A stretch of 64,000 nt of DNA. Source: Corynebacterium tuberculostearicum SK141. GTDB lineage: Bacteria; Actinomycetota; Actinomycetes; Mycobacteriales; Mycobacteriaceae. The DNA lies in assembly GCF_000175635.1 (NCBI RefSeq), contig NZ_ACVP01000001.1, positions 1 to 64,000 of the forward strand. The letters are read 5' to 3'. Every line of letters starts with the position of its first letter. Within the stretch, counting starts at the first letter, position 1. The notes beneath the pieces were generated by a model, which worked only from the letters and a program-made list of their open reading frames with translations, was not told the origin of the DNA and did not search any database. A program made the position numbers and the translations under genes. This document shows, in pieces, positions 52,490 through 60,316 of this stretch.

Positions 52490-53506
52490 ATGTCCAGCAC
52501 CGGCAGCATCAGCGCATCCCCCGACGGCCTGTTGATGGCCCTCATTCAGTATCCCGTTCCGGTGGTCAATACCCCGGAAGACGTCCAGGCTAGCGTGGAC
52601 GAAATCTGCCGCATGGTGGGTTCCACCAAGGCCGGTTACCCAGACCTCGACCTTATTGTTTTCCCGGAATATTCTTCCTCCGGTCTCAACACCAAGATTT
52701 GGTCCTATGATGAATTCCTCATTGGACTCGATGATCCCAAGGTAGATCAGTTCAAGCAGGCTTGTAAGGAAAATGACGTGTGGGGCGTCTTCTCCATCAT
52801 GGAACCAAACCATGAGGAAGGAAAGCCGCCATTTAATACCGCCATCATCATCAACTCCGATGGTGAAATTGCGCTGCACTACCGCAAGCTCCAGCCGTGG
52901 ACTCCTATCGAACCGTGGTACCCGGGCGATCTGGGCATGCCGGTTTGCGACGGCCCGAAGGGCTCCAAGCTTGCCGTGAACATTTGCCACGATGGCATGT
53001 TCCCTGAGCTTGCTCGCGAGGCTGCATACAAGGGCGCCAACGTTTATATCCGCATCTCTGGCTACTCCACACAGACCCAGGATCAGTGGATCATGACCAA
53101 TAAGACGAATGCCTTCCAGAACCTGATGTACACCGCATCCGTAAACTTGGCTGGCTACGACAACACCTTCTACTACTTCGGTGAAGGTAACGTCTGCAAT
53201 TACGACGGCCACATGATTTCTGAGGGCCACCGCAATCCCGGCGAGATCGTCACCGCCGAAATCTTCCCAGAGTTGGCTGACAAGGCCCGTATCAATTGGG
53301 GCCTAGAAAACAACATCTTCAACCTGGGCAACCGCGGATACGTGGGCTACCCCGGCGGCAAGACCGACAACTATCTCACCTGGGTCGAGGACTTGGCTAA
53401 GGGCAAGTATAAGCTGCCGTGGGCTGACGACGTCCGCATCAAGGATGGCTGGAAGTACTACCCGGACGGCCCGCAGCTTGGACCGCTGCCGGATGAGTTT
53501 AAGTAA
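52490..53506 (+). CDS. Formamidase AmiF
   Basis: A nitrilase-superfamily enzyme hydrolysing formamide to formate and ammonia. Glu 60, Lys 133 and Cys 166 fall at the same positions as the catalytic triad of Helicobacter pylori AmiF, in the contexts [14 protein letters not shown] and NICHDGM. Length (338) is close to that family member, and the N-terminal and C-terminal motifs also match. ATG 52490 follows ATAGGAG. It may supply nitrogen; no transporter or amide-uptake gene is adjacent. The gene ends in its own terminator. Confidence 0.92.
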   Translation: MSSTGSISASPDGLLMALIQYPVPVVNTPEDVQASVDEICRMVGSTKAGYPDLDLIVFPEYSSSGLNTKIWSYDEFLIGLDDPKVDQFKQACKENDVWGVFSIMEPNHEEGKPPFNTAIIINSDGEIALHYRKLQPWTPIEPWYPGDLGMPVCDGPKGSKLAVNICHDGMFPELAREAAYKGANVYIRISGYSTQTQDQWIMTNKTNAFQNLMYTASVNLAGYDNTFYYFGEGNVCNYDGHMISEGHRNPGEIVTAEIFPELADKARINWGLENNIFNLGNRGYVGYPGGKTDNYLTWVEDLAKGKYKLPWADDVRIKDGWKYYPDGPQLGPLPDEFK

Positions 53507-53525
53507 GCTTCACTAATTTAGCGGC

Positions 53526-53560
53526 AAGCCCTGCACCCGTTTCGACGGGCGCAGGGCTTT
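53526..53560 (+). terminator. Terminator of amiF
   Basis: AAGCCCTGC pairs with GCAGGGCTT, with an inner CCCG/CGGG stem; ends TTTGG. It lies 20 bases after the amiF stop. Confidence 0.75.
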
Positions 53561-53588
53561 GGCGTTGTCCAGCGTGCGGTCTTTCCCG

Positions 53589-54164
53589 CTAATACTCGTA
53601 GCCTTCTACCGCACCAGTATCGGCATCGGCTGGCGTATCTAACACTGCGTCGGACTCTGGCGTGTATCCAGCATCTACGTCGCCATAGTCATTCAACGAA
53701 TCTGAATCTGAAGGCGGAAGGCCTCCATTGCACAGCTCGGCCCATTCTTCGGGGTACTTATATCGTCCGTCTAGACTGCCGCACACTCCTTCTGCGCGTG
53801 CAGATCGGCGATGAGCGGGAGTATCGCATAGCTCTGTGGGCCTTTGCGTGCCGTCGGAAAATGTACCGATGATGGTCAAATTTCCCGGATCGCAATACAG
53901 CAGCTCCGGCTCGGCAGCCGCGGTTTGAGGCTGGGTCTCCGGCTCAGGAGCGGCGCTTTTTGCAGGTTCTTCCGCCATGCTCTCTTCGCTGCTGATGGTA
54001 GCGGCAGAAGAGGCCGTACTTGAAGAACTGGTGGCGGATGAAGAAGAGGTAGCCGAAGAACTAGTACTCGTCTCGGCGGGTGACTCGGAATTAGGCGAGG
54101 AGCATGCGGAAAGGATGAGAGTAAGGGCAGCGCCCAAAAGTAGGGCAGGGGATTTGCGGGGCAT
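53589..54164 (-). CDS. Lipoprotein with Ser-rich stalk
   Basis: A 191-residue protein with a lipoprotein signal (MPRKSPALLLGA, ending LSAC), a Ser/Ala/Thr/Glu-rich low-complexity stalk (about residues 25-80) and a small C-terminal domain with four Cys that may form disulfides. No homologue comes to mind. It is convergent with amiF and divergent from era. Confidence 0.7.
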   Translation of the reverse strand: MPRKSPALLLGAALTLILSACSSPNSESPAETSTSSSATSSSSATSSSSTASSAATISSEESMAEEPAKSAAPEPETQPQTAAAEPELLYCDPGNLTIIGTFSDGTQRPTELCDTPAHRRSARAEGVCGSLDGRYKYPEEWAELCNGGLPPSDSDSLNDYGDVDAGYTPESDAVLDTPADADTGAVEGYEY

Positions 54165-54304
54165 GAGGAGCCTTTCGGAGAGTGAGCGCGGTATGCGCTG
54201 GAGAGAAGAGGTTTCTCCATAGATTAGTCCTATGCCGCTTCACCGGTGCGAATTGGCCGCGAACTAATCGGAGATCTTGACTCTGTGGGCTATTATTGCG
54301 GGTA

Positions 54305-55342
54305 ATGAGTTCTGATTTTGATGCACAGTTTGATGCGGCATTCGAGGGTCTGCCAGAAGACCCCGATGATGCCGTGCCGGAAGGCGCCGAGAATACGGCA
54401 GTCCCGCTTGATTATTCGCAATACACCGATACCCCGGAGGGATTCCGCTCAGGCTTCGTATCCTTTGTTGGGCGTCCGAATACCGGCAAGTCCACCCTGA
54501 CCAATGCCCTGGTGGGGCAGAAGATTGCGATCACCGCGGACCAGCCGGAGACCACCCGCCACACCATTCGCGGTTTGGTACACCGCGATGATGCCCAGGT
54601 CATCGTCGTGGATACGCCGGGCCTGCACCGCCCGCGGACCCTTCTGGGCGAGCGCCTCAACGAGGTAGTCAAAGACACCTATGCCGATGTGGATGTAATC
54701 GGCCTGACCATCCCGGCTGATGAAAAGATTGGCCCGGGTGACCGTTGGATCCTGGAAAACGTGCGCAGCATCGCGCCAAAGACCCCGATCATCGGTATCG
54801 TCACCAAGCTGGATAAGGCCAGCAAAGATCAGGTTGGCGCGCAGCTGCTGGCCCTGCACGAGCTGCTCTCCCAGGATGACCCGAATGCGGTAGTCATCCC
54901 GGTTTCCTCCAAGGAGGGTGTGCAACTGGATGAGCTAGTGCAGGTCATCGTGGATCACCTGCCGGAAGGCCCGAAGTTCTACCCGGATGACCACATCACC
55001 GATGAGGGCCAGGAAAAGCGCATCGAGGAACTCATTCGTGAAGCCGCCCTGTCTGGCTTGAAGGCGGAGCTGCCGCACTCGGTGGCGGTGCAGGTGGATG
55101 AGATGCTGCCGTCGCGCACCCGTGAGGGCGTGCTGGATATCCATGCCATTTTGTACCTGGAGCGCCCCGGCCAAAAGCGCATTATTGAGGGCAAGGATGG
55201 CCTGCGCTTCCGTCGCATTGTGGGCAATGCCCGCAAGGAGATCATCGAGCTGCTCGGCCACAACGTGTATCTGGATCTGCGCATCAAGGTGCTGAAGAAT
55301 TGGCAGTCTGACCCGAAGTCGCTGGGTAGACTCGGGTTCTAA
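54305..55342 (+). CDS. GTPase Era
   Basis: Ribosome-assembly GTPase with G1 GRPNTGKST (residues 56-64), DTPGLH (G3), TKLD (G4) and a C-terminal KH RNA-binding domain. An N-terminal acidic extension of about 50 residues precedes the G domain. TATTAT at 54291-54296 would start transcription near the ATG at 54305, so the mRNA is probably leaderless; a longer frame begins at 54296. First gene of era-recO-uppS. Confidence 0.93.
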   Translation: MSSDFDAQFDAAFEGLPEDPDDAVPEGAENTAVPLDYSQYTDTPEGFRSGFVSFVGRPNTGKSTLTNALVGQKIAITADQPETTRHTIRGLVHRDDAQVIVVDTPGLHRPRTLLGERLNEVVKDTYADVDVIGLTIPADEKIGPGDRWILENVRSIAPKTPIIGIVTKLDKASKDQVGAQLLALHELLSQDDPNAVVIPVSSKEGVQLDELVQVIVDHLPEGPKFYPDDHITDEGQEKRIEELIREAALSGLKAELPHSVAVQVDEMLPSRTREGVLDIHAILYLERPGQKRIIEGKDGLRFRRIVGNARKEIIELLGHNVYLDLRIKVLKNWQSDPKSLGRLGF

Positions 55343-55348
55343 ACCACT

Positions 55349-56065
55349 ATGCGCGAGAACTATCGTGACCGCGCAGTGGTCATCCGCACCTACGACTTTG
55401 GTGAGGCCGATCGCGTCATCGTCCTGCTTACCCGCGATCACGGCCTCGTGCGCGCGGTGGCCAAAGGCGTGCGCCGGGCAAAATCACGCTTTGGTTCGCG
55501 CCTGCAGCTCTTCGTCAACCTTGATGTCCAGCTGTATGTGGGCAAGAATCTAGCCACCATTTCTCAGGCGGATACGGTCGACTACTTTGGCGCGCGCCTC
55601 ATCGAGGACTATGAGCGCTACACGGCCGCGTGCGCGGTGCTGGAATCGGCCGAGCGCCTTGCGTTTGCCGACGCCGCCCATGACCCCTACCTCTACGAAT
55701 CCGTCACCGCGACCTTGGAGCAGCTGCAAACCGCGGATCCGACCATGGCGCTGGATGCCTTCTTGCTCCAGGCGATGGCGCATGCCGGTTGGGCGCCGAG
55801 CCTCTTCAACTGCGCCCAGTGCAACCGGCCCGGCCCGCACCACGCTTTCCACCCGGCTGCCGGCGGCGCGGCGTGCCACGAATGTCGGCCGCCAGGTGCT
55901 GCGGAGGTAGACCCGGAAACCCTGCACCACCTGTGGCTTTTGGCGCATAATCACCCGACGAATCCGACGAATGCGCAGAAGCAGGAGGGGCACCGCCTAG
56001 CGCGGGCGCACCTGCAGTGGCACATGGAGCGCAATGTTTCCGCATTGCAGGTTATGGAGCAGTAG
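55349..56065 (+). CDS. DNA repair protein RecO
   Basis: RecO loads RecA with RecR in recombinational repair. The 238-residue chain has the OB-fold start YRDRAVVIRTYDFGEADRVIVLLTRDHG, the KGVRRAKSRFGSRLQ segment and a C-terminal zinc motif (CAQC and CHEC near residues 152-176). It starts 6 bases after era. Confidence 0.92.
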   Translation: MRENYRDRAVVIRTYDFGEADRVIVLLTRDHGLVRAVAKGVRRAKSRFGSRLQLFVNLDVQLYVGKNLATISQADTVDYFGARLIEDYERYTAACAVLESAERLAFADAAHDPYLYESVTATLEQLQTADPTMALDAFLLQAMAHAGWAPSLFNCAQCNRPGPHHAFHPAAGGAACHECRPPGAAEVDPETLHHLWLLAHNHPTNPTNAQKQEGHRLARAHLQWHMERNVSALQVMEQ

Positions 56066-56075
56066 AATATAGCCC

Positions 56076-56831
56076 GTGATTACGCCAGACCCGAACCGCA
56101 CTTTGACCCCGCCGAATATTCCGGATGAGTTCATGCCGCGCCATATTGCGCTGGTCATGGACGGCAACGGCCGCTGGGCCCAGGAGAAAGGTATGAAGCG
56201 CACCGAGGGGCATAGGCGCGGAGAAGCCGTGCTTCTTGACGTCGTCGATGCCTGCCTTGCCGCCGGCGTTCCCTACCTTTCGGCCTATGCTTTCTCCACC
56301 GAGAATTGGCGCCGCAGCCCTGAAGAGGTCCGCTTCCTCATGGGCTTTAACCGCGACGTGCTGCGCCGCCAGCGCGAGTGGCTCAATGAGCGCGGCGTGC
56401 GCGTGGTGTGGGCCGGCCGCCGCCCGCGCTTGTGGCGCTCGGTTATTAAGGAGCTCGAGGCCGCCCAGGAGCTGACCAAGGACAATACCAAGATGACCTT
56501 GGCCATGTGCGTGAACTATGGCGGTAGGGCAGAACTGGTGGATGGCTTTAGGGACATCGCCAAGCAGGTGGCCGCAGGCGAGCTCAACCCGCGCGATATC
56601 AAGGAAGAAACCATCGCGCAGCATCTTTATGACCCGAGCATGCCGGACGTGGATCTCTTCCTGCGCCCGTCCGGTGAGAAGCGCACCTCAAACTTCCTGC
56701 TCTGGCAGTCCGCCTACGCGGAGATGATTTACCAAGACAAACTCTTCCCGGACTTCACTCCGGAGGACCTCTTCGCCGCCATCGAGGAGTATGCGCGGCG
56801 CGACCGCCGCTTCGGTGGCGTGAAGAAGTAG
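56076..56831 (+). CDS. Isoprenyl (undecaprenyl/decaprenyl) diphosphate synthase UppS
   Basis: A cis-prenyltransferase of 251 residues that makes the lipid carrier for peptidoglycan and arabinogalactan. Motifs: [14 protein letters not shown] with the catalytic Asp, [11 protein letters not shown], and [25 protein letters not shown] 56076 is 9 bases after a TAGAAT -10-like element, suggesting it may also be transcribed without a leader. Second cis-prenyltransferase genes are normal in this group; the exact chain length cannot be told. Confidence 0.9.
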   Translation: MITPDPNRTLTPPNIPDEFMPRHIALVMDGNGRWAQEKGMKRTEGHRRGEAVLLDVVDACLAAGVPYLSAYAFSTENWRRSPEEVRFLMGFNRDVLRRQREWLNERGVRVVWAGRRPRLWRSVIKELEAAQELTKDNTKMTLAMCVNYGGRAELVDGFRDIAKQVAAGELNPRDIKEETIAQHLYDPSMPDVDLFLRPSGEKRTSNFLLWQSAYAEMIYQDKLFPDFTPEDLFAAIEEYARRDRRFGGVKK

Positions 56832-56836
56832 CGCAA

Positions 56837-56874
56837 AAAGAAAAACCTCAGCCGCCGGAAACTGGAGGCTGAGG
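56837..56874 (-). terminator. Terminator of zur
   Basis: On the minus strand CCTCAGCC pairs with GGCTGAGG and is followed by TTTTTC. It lies about 41 bases beyond the zur stop and may also limit read-through from uppS. Confidence 0.8.
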
Positions 56875-56914
56875 TGAGGGGGAGGGGCGACCCTGAGGGG
56901 AAGCGCGAGCGCGA

Positions 56915-57334
56915 TTAGGCAGAGGCGGCGCAGTCGCTGCAGATGCCAAAGACCTCGGCATCGTGGCCGGTGAGCTCGAAGCCATACTCCTTCGCTACGG
57001 AGGTGGCCCACTTTTCAATCGGGCCGCCGTCGATCTCCTCGGTGCGGCCACACTTGGTGCATACCAAGTGGTGGTGGTGGGCATCGGTATCGCAATGGCG
57101 GTACAGGGTTTCGCCATTGGGCATGTGGAGGGCGTCCACCGCATCGATATCGGTCAGGGACTGCAGGGTGCGGTACACGGTGGTCAGGCCCACCTTTTCC
57201 TCACGTTCTTGGAGCTCGTGGTAGATCTCCTTGGCGGAGGCGAATTTCTCCATTTCCCGCAGTACCTCAACCACTGCGGTGCGCTGTTTGGTATTGCGCG
57301 CGCCTAGCTTGGGAATACTGTCGTGTAAAGCCAT
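56915..57334 (-). CDS. Zinc uptake regulator Zur (Fur family)
   Basis: A 139-residue Fur-family repressor: winged helix TTVYRTLQSLTDIDAVD, the His-rich HCDTDAHHHHLVC, and two CxxC zinc motifs (CTKC and CSDC). The placement between uppS and an ArsR gene beside glyS matches zur of C. glutamicum. TAATAT on the minus strand at 57342-57347 would give a near-leaderless mRNA. Confidence 0.85.
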   Translation of the reverse strand: MALHDSIPKLGARNTKQRTAVVEVLREMEKFASAKEIYHELQEREEKVGLTTVYRTLQSLTDIDAVDALHMPNGETLYRHCDTDAHHHHLVCTKCGRTEEIDGGPIEKWATSVAKEYGFELTGHDAEVFGICSDCAASA

Positions 57335-57404
57335 GCCCTCAATATTATCAGTGCTTTTTCAATAACTGCACAGTCAGGCGGCTTTTTATGCAGGAGGGGA
57401 GGGG

Positions 57405-57695
57405 CTAGGAGGCGATCTTGGCGGCGTCGGCAAGCAGGTCCAAAACCCGCGGCGCAATGAGCGAGTAGGTTACCTCGCGGCCGCTGCGCTCGGAGTCCAC
57501 GATGCCTGCCTGCTTGAGCACGCGCAGGTGCTGGCTGATAAGGGGCTGGGACTTGCCGGTGGCCTTGACCAGCTCATGGACAAAGTGATCGCGCTCGGCC
57601 AAGCGGGAGATGATTGCGATGCGTAGGGGCGAATCAAGGGCAGCGATAACGCCGGCAGCCGCAGAAGTATTTGGGGCCTTGTAAGTGGTCGTCAT
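57405..57695 (-). CDS. ArsR/SmtB-family regulator
   Basis: A 96-residue winged-helix protein with the ArsR pattern (SPLRIAIISRLAERD, VKATGKSQPLISQHLRVLKQAGIV, SERSGREVTYSLI). It lacks an obvious N-terminal Cys metal site, so zinc or another signal at the C-terminal helices is likely, as in the Znr-type protein next to zur in corynebacteria. ATG at 57695 is chosen because GAAGGTGA precedes it; a TTG start at 57713 is possible. Ends 70 bases before zur. Confidence 0.8.
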   Translation of the reverse strand: MTTTYKAPNTSAAAGVIAALDSPLRIAIISRLAERDHFVHELVKATGKSQPLISQHLRVLKQAGIVDSERSGREVTYSLIAPRVLDLLADAAKIAS

Positions 57696-57743
57696 AGGGA
57701 ATGTCACCTTCAATTAAATACCTATTACCTGTCGGTTACCCTT

Positions 57744-57774
57744 ATATTACCCGATACTTGCAATACGTTGTATT
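57744..57774 (-). promoter_or_regulatory. Promoter with palindromic operator of the ArsR gene
   Basis: AATAC-GTT-GTATT (57762-57774) overlaps the expected -35 region of a minus-strand promoter whose -10 is TAATAT (57744-57749). This is a typical autorepression layout for an ArsR-type regulator. Confidence 0.5.
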
Positions 57775-57879
57775 TATTTCAGATTAAATTCATGCCCCAA
57801 TCCCACCGCCGGGAAGCGCTTCGGGTTAGACTGAACGAGATTGTCAAGACTGTCCCCTACCAGAGGAGTCCGAAAACTT

Positions 57880-59259
57880 ATGGCATCCGTCATCGATACC
57901 GTTGTAAACCTGTGTAAGCGCCGCGGCTTGGTCTACCAGGCAGGTGAAATTTACGGCGGTTCCCGCTCCGCGTGGGACTACGGCCCTCTTGGTGTAGAGC
58001 TCAAGGAAAACATCAAGCGCCAGTGGTGGCGCCACATGGTGCAGTCCCGCGCAGACGTCGTGGGCGTAGATACCTCCGTCATCCAGCCGCGTCAGGTCTG
58101 GGTATCCTCCGGTCACGTCGAGGTCTTTTCTGACCCGCTGGTGGAATCCCGCCACACCGGCAAGCGCTACCGTGCCGACGACCTTATTGAGGCCTACGAG
58201 GAAAAGCACGGCCACGAGCCAGAAAACGGCCTGGCAGATATCAATGACCCAGAAACCGGCCAGCCGGGTGACTGGACCGAACCGAAGGCCTTCTCCGGTC
58301 TGCTCAAGACCTTCCTGGGCCCGGTGGACGATGAGCAAGGCCTGCACTACCTGCGTCCGGAAACCGCACAGGGCATCTTCGTTAACTTCAAGAACGTGAT
58401 GACCTCCTCGCGCATGAAGCCGCCGTTTGGCATCGCGAACATCGGCAAGTCCTTCCGCAACGAGATCACCCCAGGCAACTTCATCTTCCGTACCCGCGAG
58501 TTCGAGCAGATGGAAATGGAGTTCTTCGTCAAGCCGGGCGAGGACGAAGAGTGGCACCAGTACTGGATTGATGACCGCTACAACTGGTACGTGGACCTGG
58601 GCATCAAGGAAGAAAACCTGCGCCTGTACGAGCACCCGAAGGAAAAGCTCTCCCACTACTCCAAGCGCACCGTGGACGTGGAGTACGCCTTTGGCTTCAA
58701 GGGCTCCAAGTGGGGCGAGCTGGAAGGCGTGGCCAACCGCACGGACTATGACCTGTCCGTCCACGCCAAGGGCTCGGGCGAGGACCTGTCCTACTACGAC
58801 CAGGCCAATGACGAGCGCTGGATTCCGTACGTCATCGAGCCGGCCGCCGGCCTGGGCCGTTCTATGATGGCCTTCCTGGTGGATGCCTACGACGAGGAAG
58901 AGGCTCCGAACGCCAAGGGCGGCACCGATAAGCGCGTCGTCCTGCGCCTGGACCGCCGCCTGGCACCGATCAAGGTGGCCGTACTGCCGCTGTCCAAGAA
59001 GGAAGAGCTCTCTGAGCCCGCCCGTAAGCTGGCCGATAAGCTGCGCGCACACTGGAACGTGGACTTTGACGTCTCCGGCGCCATCGGCCGCCGCTACCGC
59101 CGCCAGGATGAGATCGGCACCCCGTTCTGCGTCACCTTCGACTTCGACACCCTCGAGGACGATGCCGTGACCGTGCGCGAGCGCGACACCATGGAGCAGG
59201 AGCGCGTGAAGCTCGATGACCTCGAGGCTTACCTCGCCGCCCGCCTGATTGGGTGCTAG
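57880..59259 (+). CDS. Glycine--tRNA ligase (GlyS/GlyQS type, dimeric)
   Basis: A class II synthetase of 459 residues with [23 protein letters not shown] (motif 2), ARSMM-type motif 3 in [14 protein letters not shown] and the C-terminal anticodon-binding domain. ATG 57880 follows AGAGGAG; a -10 TAGACT lies at 57827. Divergent from the ArsR gene. Confidence 0.93.
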   Translation: MASVIDTVVNLCKRRGLVYQAGEIYGGSRSAWDYGPLGVELKENIKRQWWRHMVQSRADVVGVDTSVIQPRQVWVSSGHVEVFSDPLVESRHTGKRYRADDLIEAYEEKHGHEPENGLADINDPETGQPGDWTEPKAFSGLLKTFLGPVDDEQGLHYLRPETAQGIFVNFKNVMTSSRMKPPFGIANIGKSFRNEITPGNFIFRTREFEQMEMEFFVKPGEDEEWHQYWIDDRYNWYVDLGIKEENLRLYEHPKEKLSHYSKRTVDVEYAFGFKGSKWGELEGVANRTDYDLSVHAKGSGEDLSYYDQANDERWIPYVIEPAAGLGRSMMAFLVDAYDEEEAPNAKGGTDKRVVLRLDRRLAPIKVAVLPLSKKEELSEPARKLADKLRAHWNVDFDVSGAIGRRYRRQDEIGTPFCVTFDFDTLEDDAVTVRERDTMEQERVKLDDLEAYLAARLIGC

Positions 59260-59261
59260 TA

Positions 59262-59771
59262 ATGCATTACACCAGCTGGGATCGCTCCGACCGCGCAAAG
59301 CCCGTGCTCTTGGCCGAGGAAGGCCCGGAGCAGCTGGGCGTATTCTCGGAGCATTCCGCGGAGGTGGACGGCCACTTCTGGCGTACCGAGGTCAGTGACC
59401 TTGGCGCCTCTGCCACACTTGCCGACGGCTCCATTTACCGCCTCGCCGGCCGCCCCGGCCGCGATAAGCGCCTAGAGGCATCGCTCAACGGCCGTACCTT
59501 CACCTTCATCAACGAAAACAGCGGCGACTGGATCATCGATGACGTCGATGATGAAAAGGTAGGGCAGTTCACCGCCCGCAATTCCGGCGTGCGCAAGGCC
59601 ATCCTCGAATTCGAGCACGATGCCGAGGGCCTGACCACCGCGGAAATCGCCGGTCTGAGCTGGTTTACCCGCGTCATCCTGGATGCCAATACCCAGGGCA
59701 AAGCCTGGGCGTGGATCATCACCTTGGTCCTGGCGTCCATCGTCGCCCTCGTCGCGCTATTCGTCCTCTAA
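59262..59771 (+). CDS. Membrane protein of unknown function
   Basis: A 169-residue protein with a soluble, beta-rich N-terminal part (1-140) and one C-terminal membrane segment (about 147-168). It begins 2 bases after glyS and overlaps the next gene, so it is expressed with glyS. The layout (soluble part, then membrane segments) is loosely like the protein at 11310. Confidence 0.65.
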   Translation: MHYTSWDRSDRAKPVLLAEEGPEQLGVFSEHSAEVDGHFWRTEVSDLGASATLADGSIYRLAGRPGRDKRLEASLNGRTFTFINENSGDWIIDDVDDEKVGQFTARNSGVRKAILEFEHDAEGLTTAEIAGLSWFTRVILDANTQGKAWAWIITLVLASIVALVALFVL

Positions 59772-60211
59772 TGCCTATCCAGTGGACCTGGCGCGCGGGC
59801 GCTCTCACCAACGCCGAGGGGCACGAGCTTGCCTCCGTGCGCGACGGTGTGCTTGCCACCACGGCCGGCGAGCGCCTCACCTTAGAATCCTCGCTGGATT
59901 CTTCCTCCCCGCGGTTCTTCCTGCGCGCGCAGACCGCCGCGGGCGAGGACTTCTCGGTCACCCAGGCCGGGATTACCGTCACCCGCCTGCGCGCGACCTG
60001 CGCCGACCGCGAGTACCTTCTCGAGCGCCGCAACCCCTTCCGCCGCGAGCGCCGCATCGTGGCCCGCGGCACAGGCGCCGAGGTTGCCAGCACCGCGCCG
60101 GCCGGCGATGGCCTGCGCGTGAGCGTGGGCGAGCTGCCGGAGCTCGACGCCATGTTCTTGAGCTACGCCTGCGCGCTTCTCGACGCCACCCCGCGCTCCC
60201 TCCGCACCTAG
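59771..60211 (+). CDS. Hypothetical soluble protein
   Basis: A 146-residue protein with many beta-type segments and no signal or membrane region, overlapping the preceding gene by one base (TAATG). Its N-terminus resembles the preceding protein's style, so the two may be a divergent pair. Function unknown. Confidence 0.6.
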   Translation: MPIQWTWRAGALTNAEGHELASVRDGVLATTAGERLTLESSLDSSSPRFFLRAQTAAGEDFSVTQAGITVTRLRATCADREYLLERRNPFRRERRIVARGTGAEVASTAPAGDGLRVSVGELPELDAMFLSYACALLDATPRSLRT

Positions 60212-60316
60212 CCCAGCGCCCCGGGAAGTCGGGCCACGCGCGCGAGCCTAGAGCCGGGCTGCCGGTCCGTCTGGCGGGCTGCCGGGCCGTGAGGCGGTCT
60301 AGGCGGGAAGGGCGGG

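Noticed and set aside
57844..59298. 484-codon antisense frame over glyS
   Set aside because: Shadow of a GC-rich gene; glyS motifs are clear on the plus strand.
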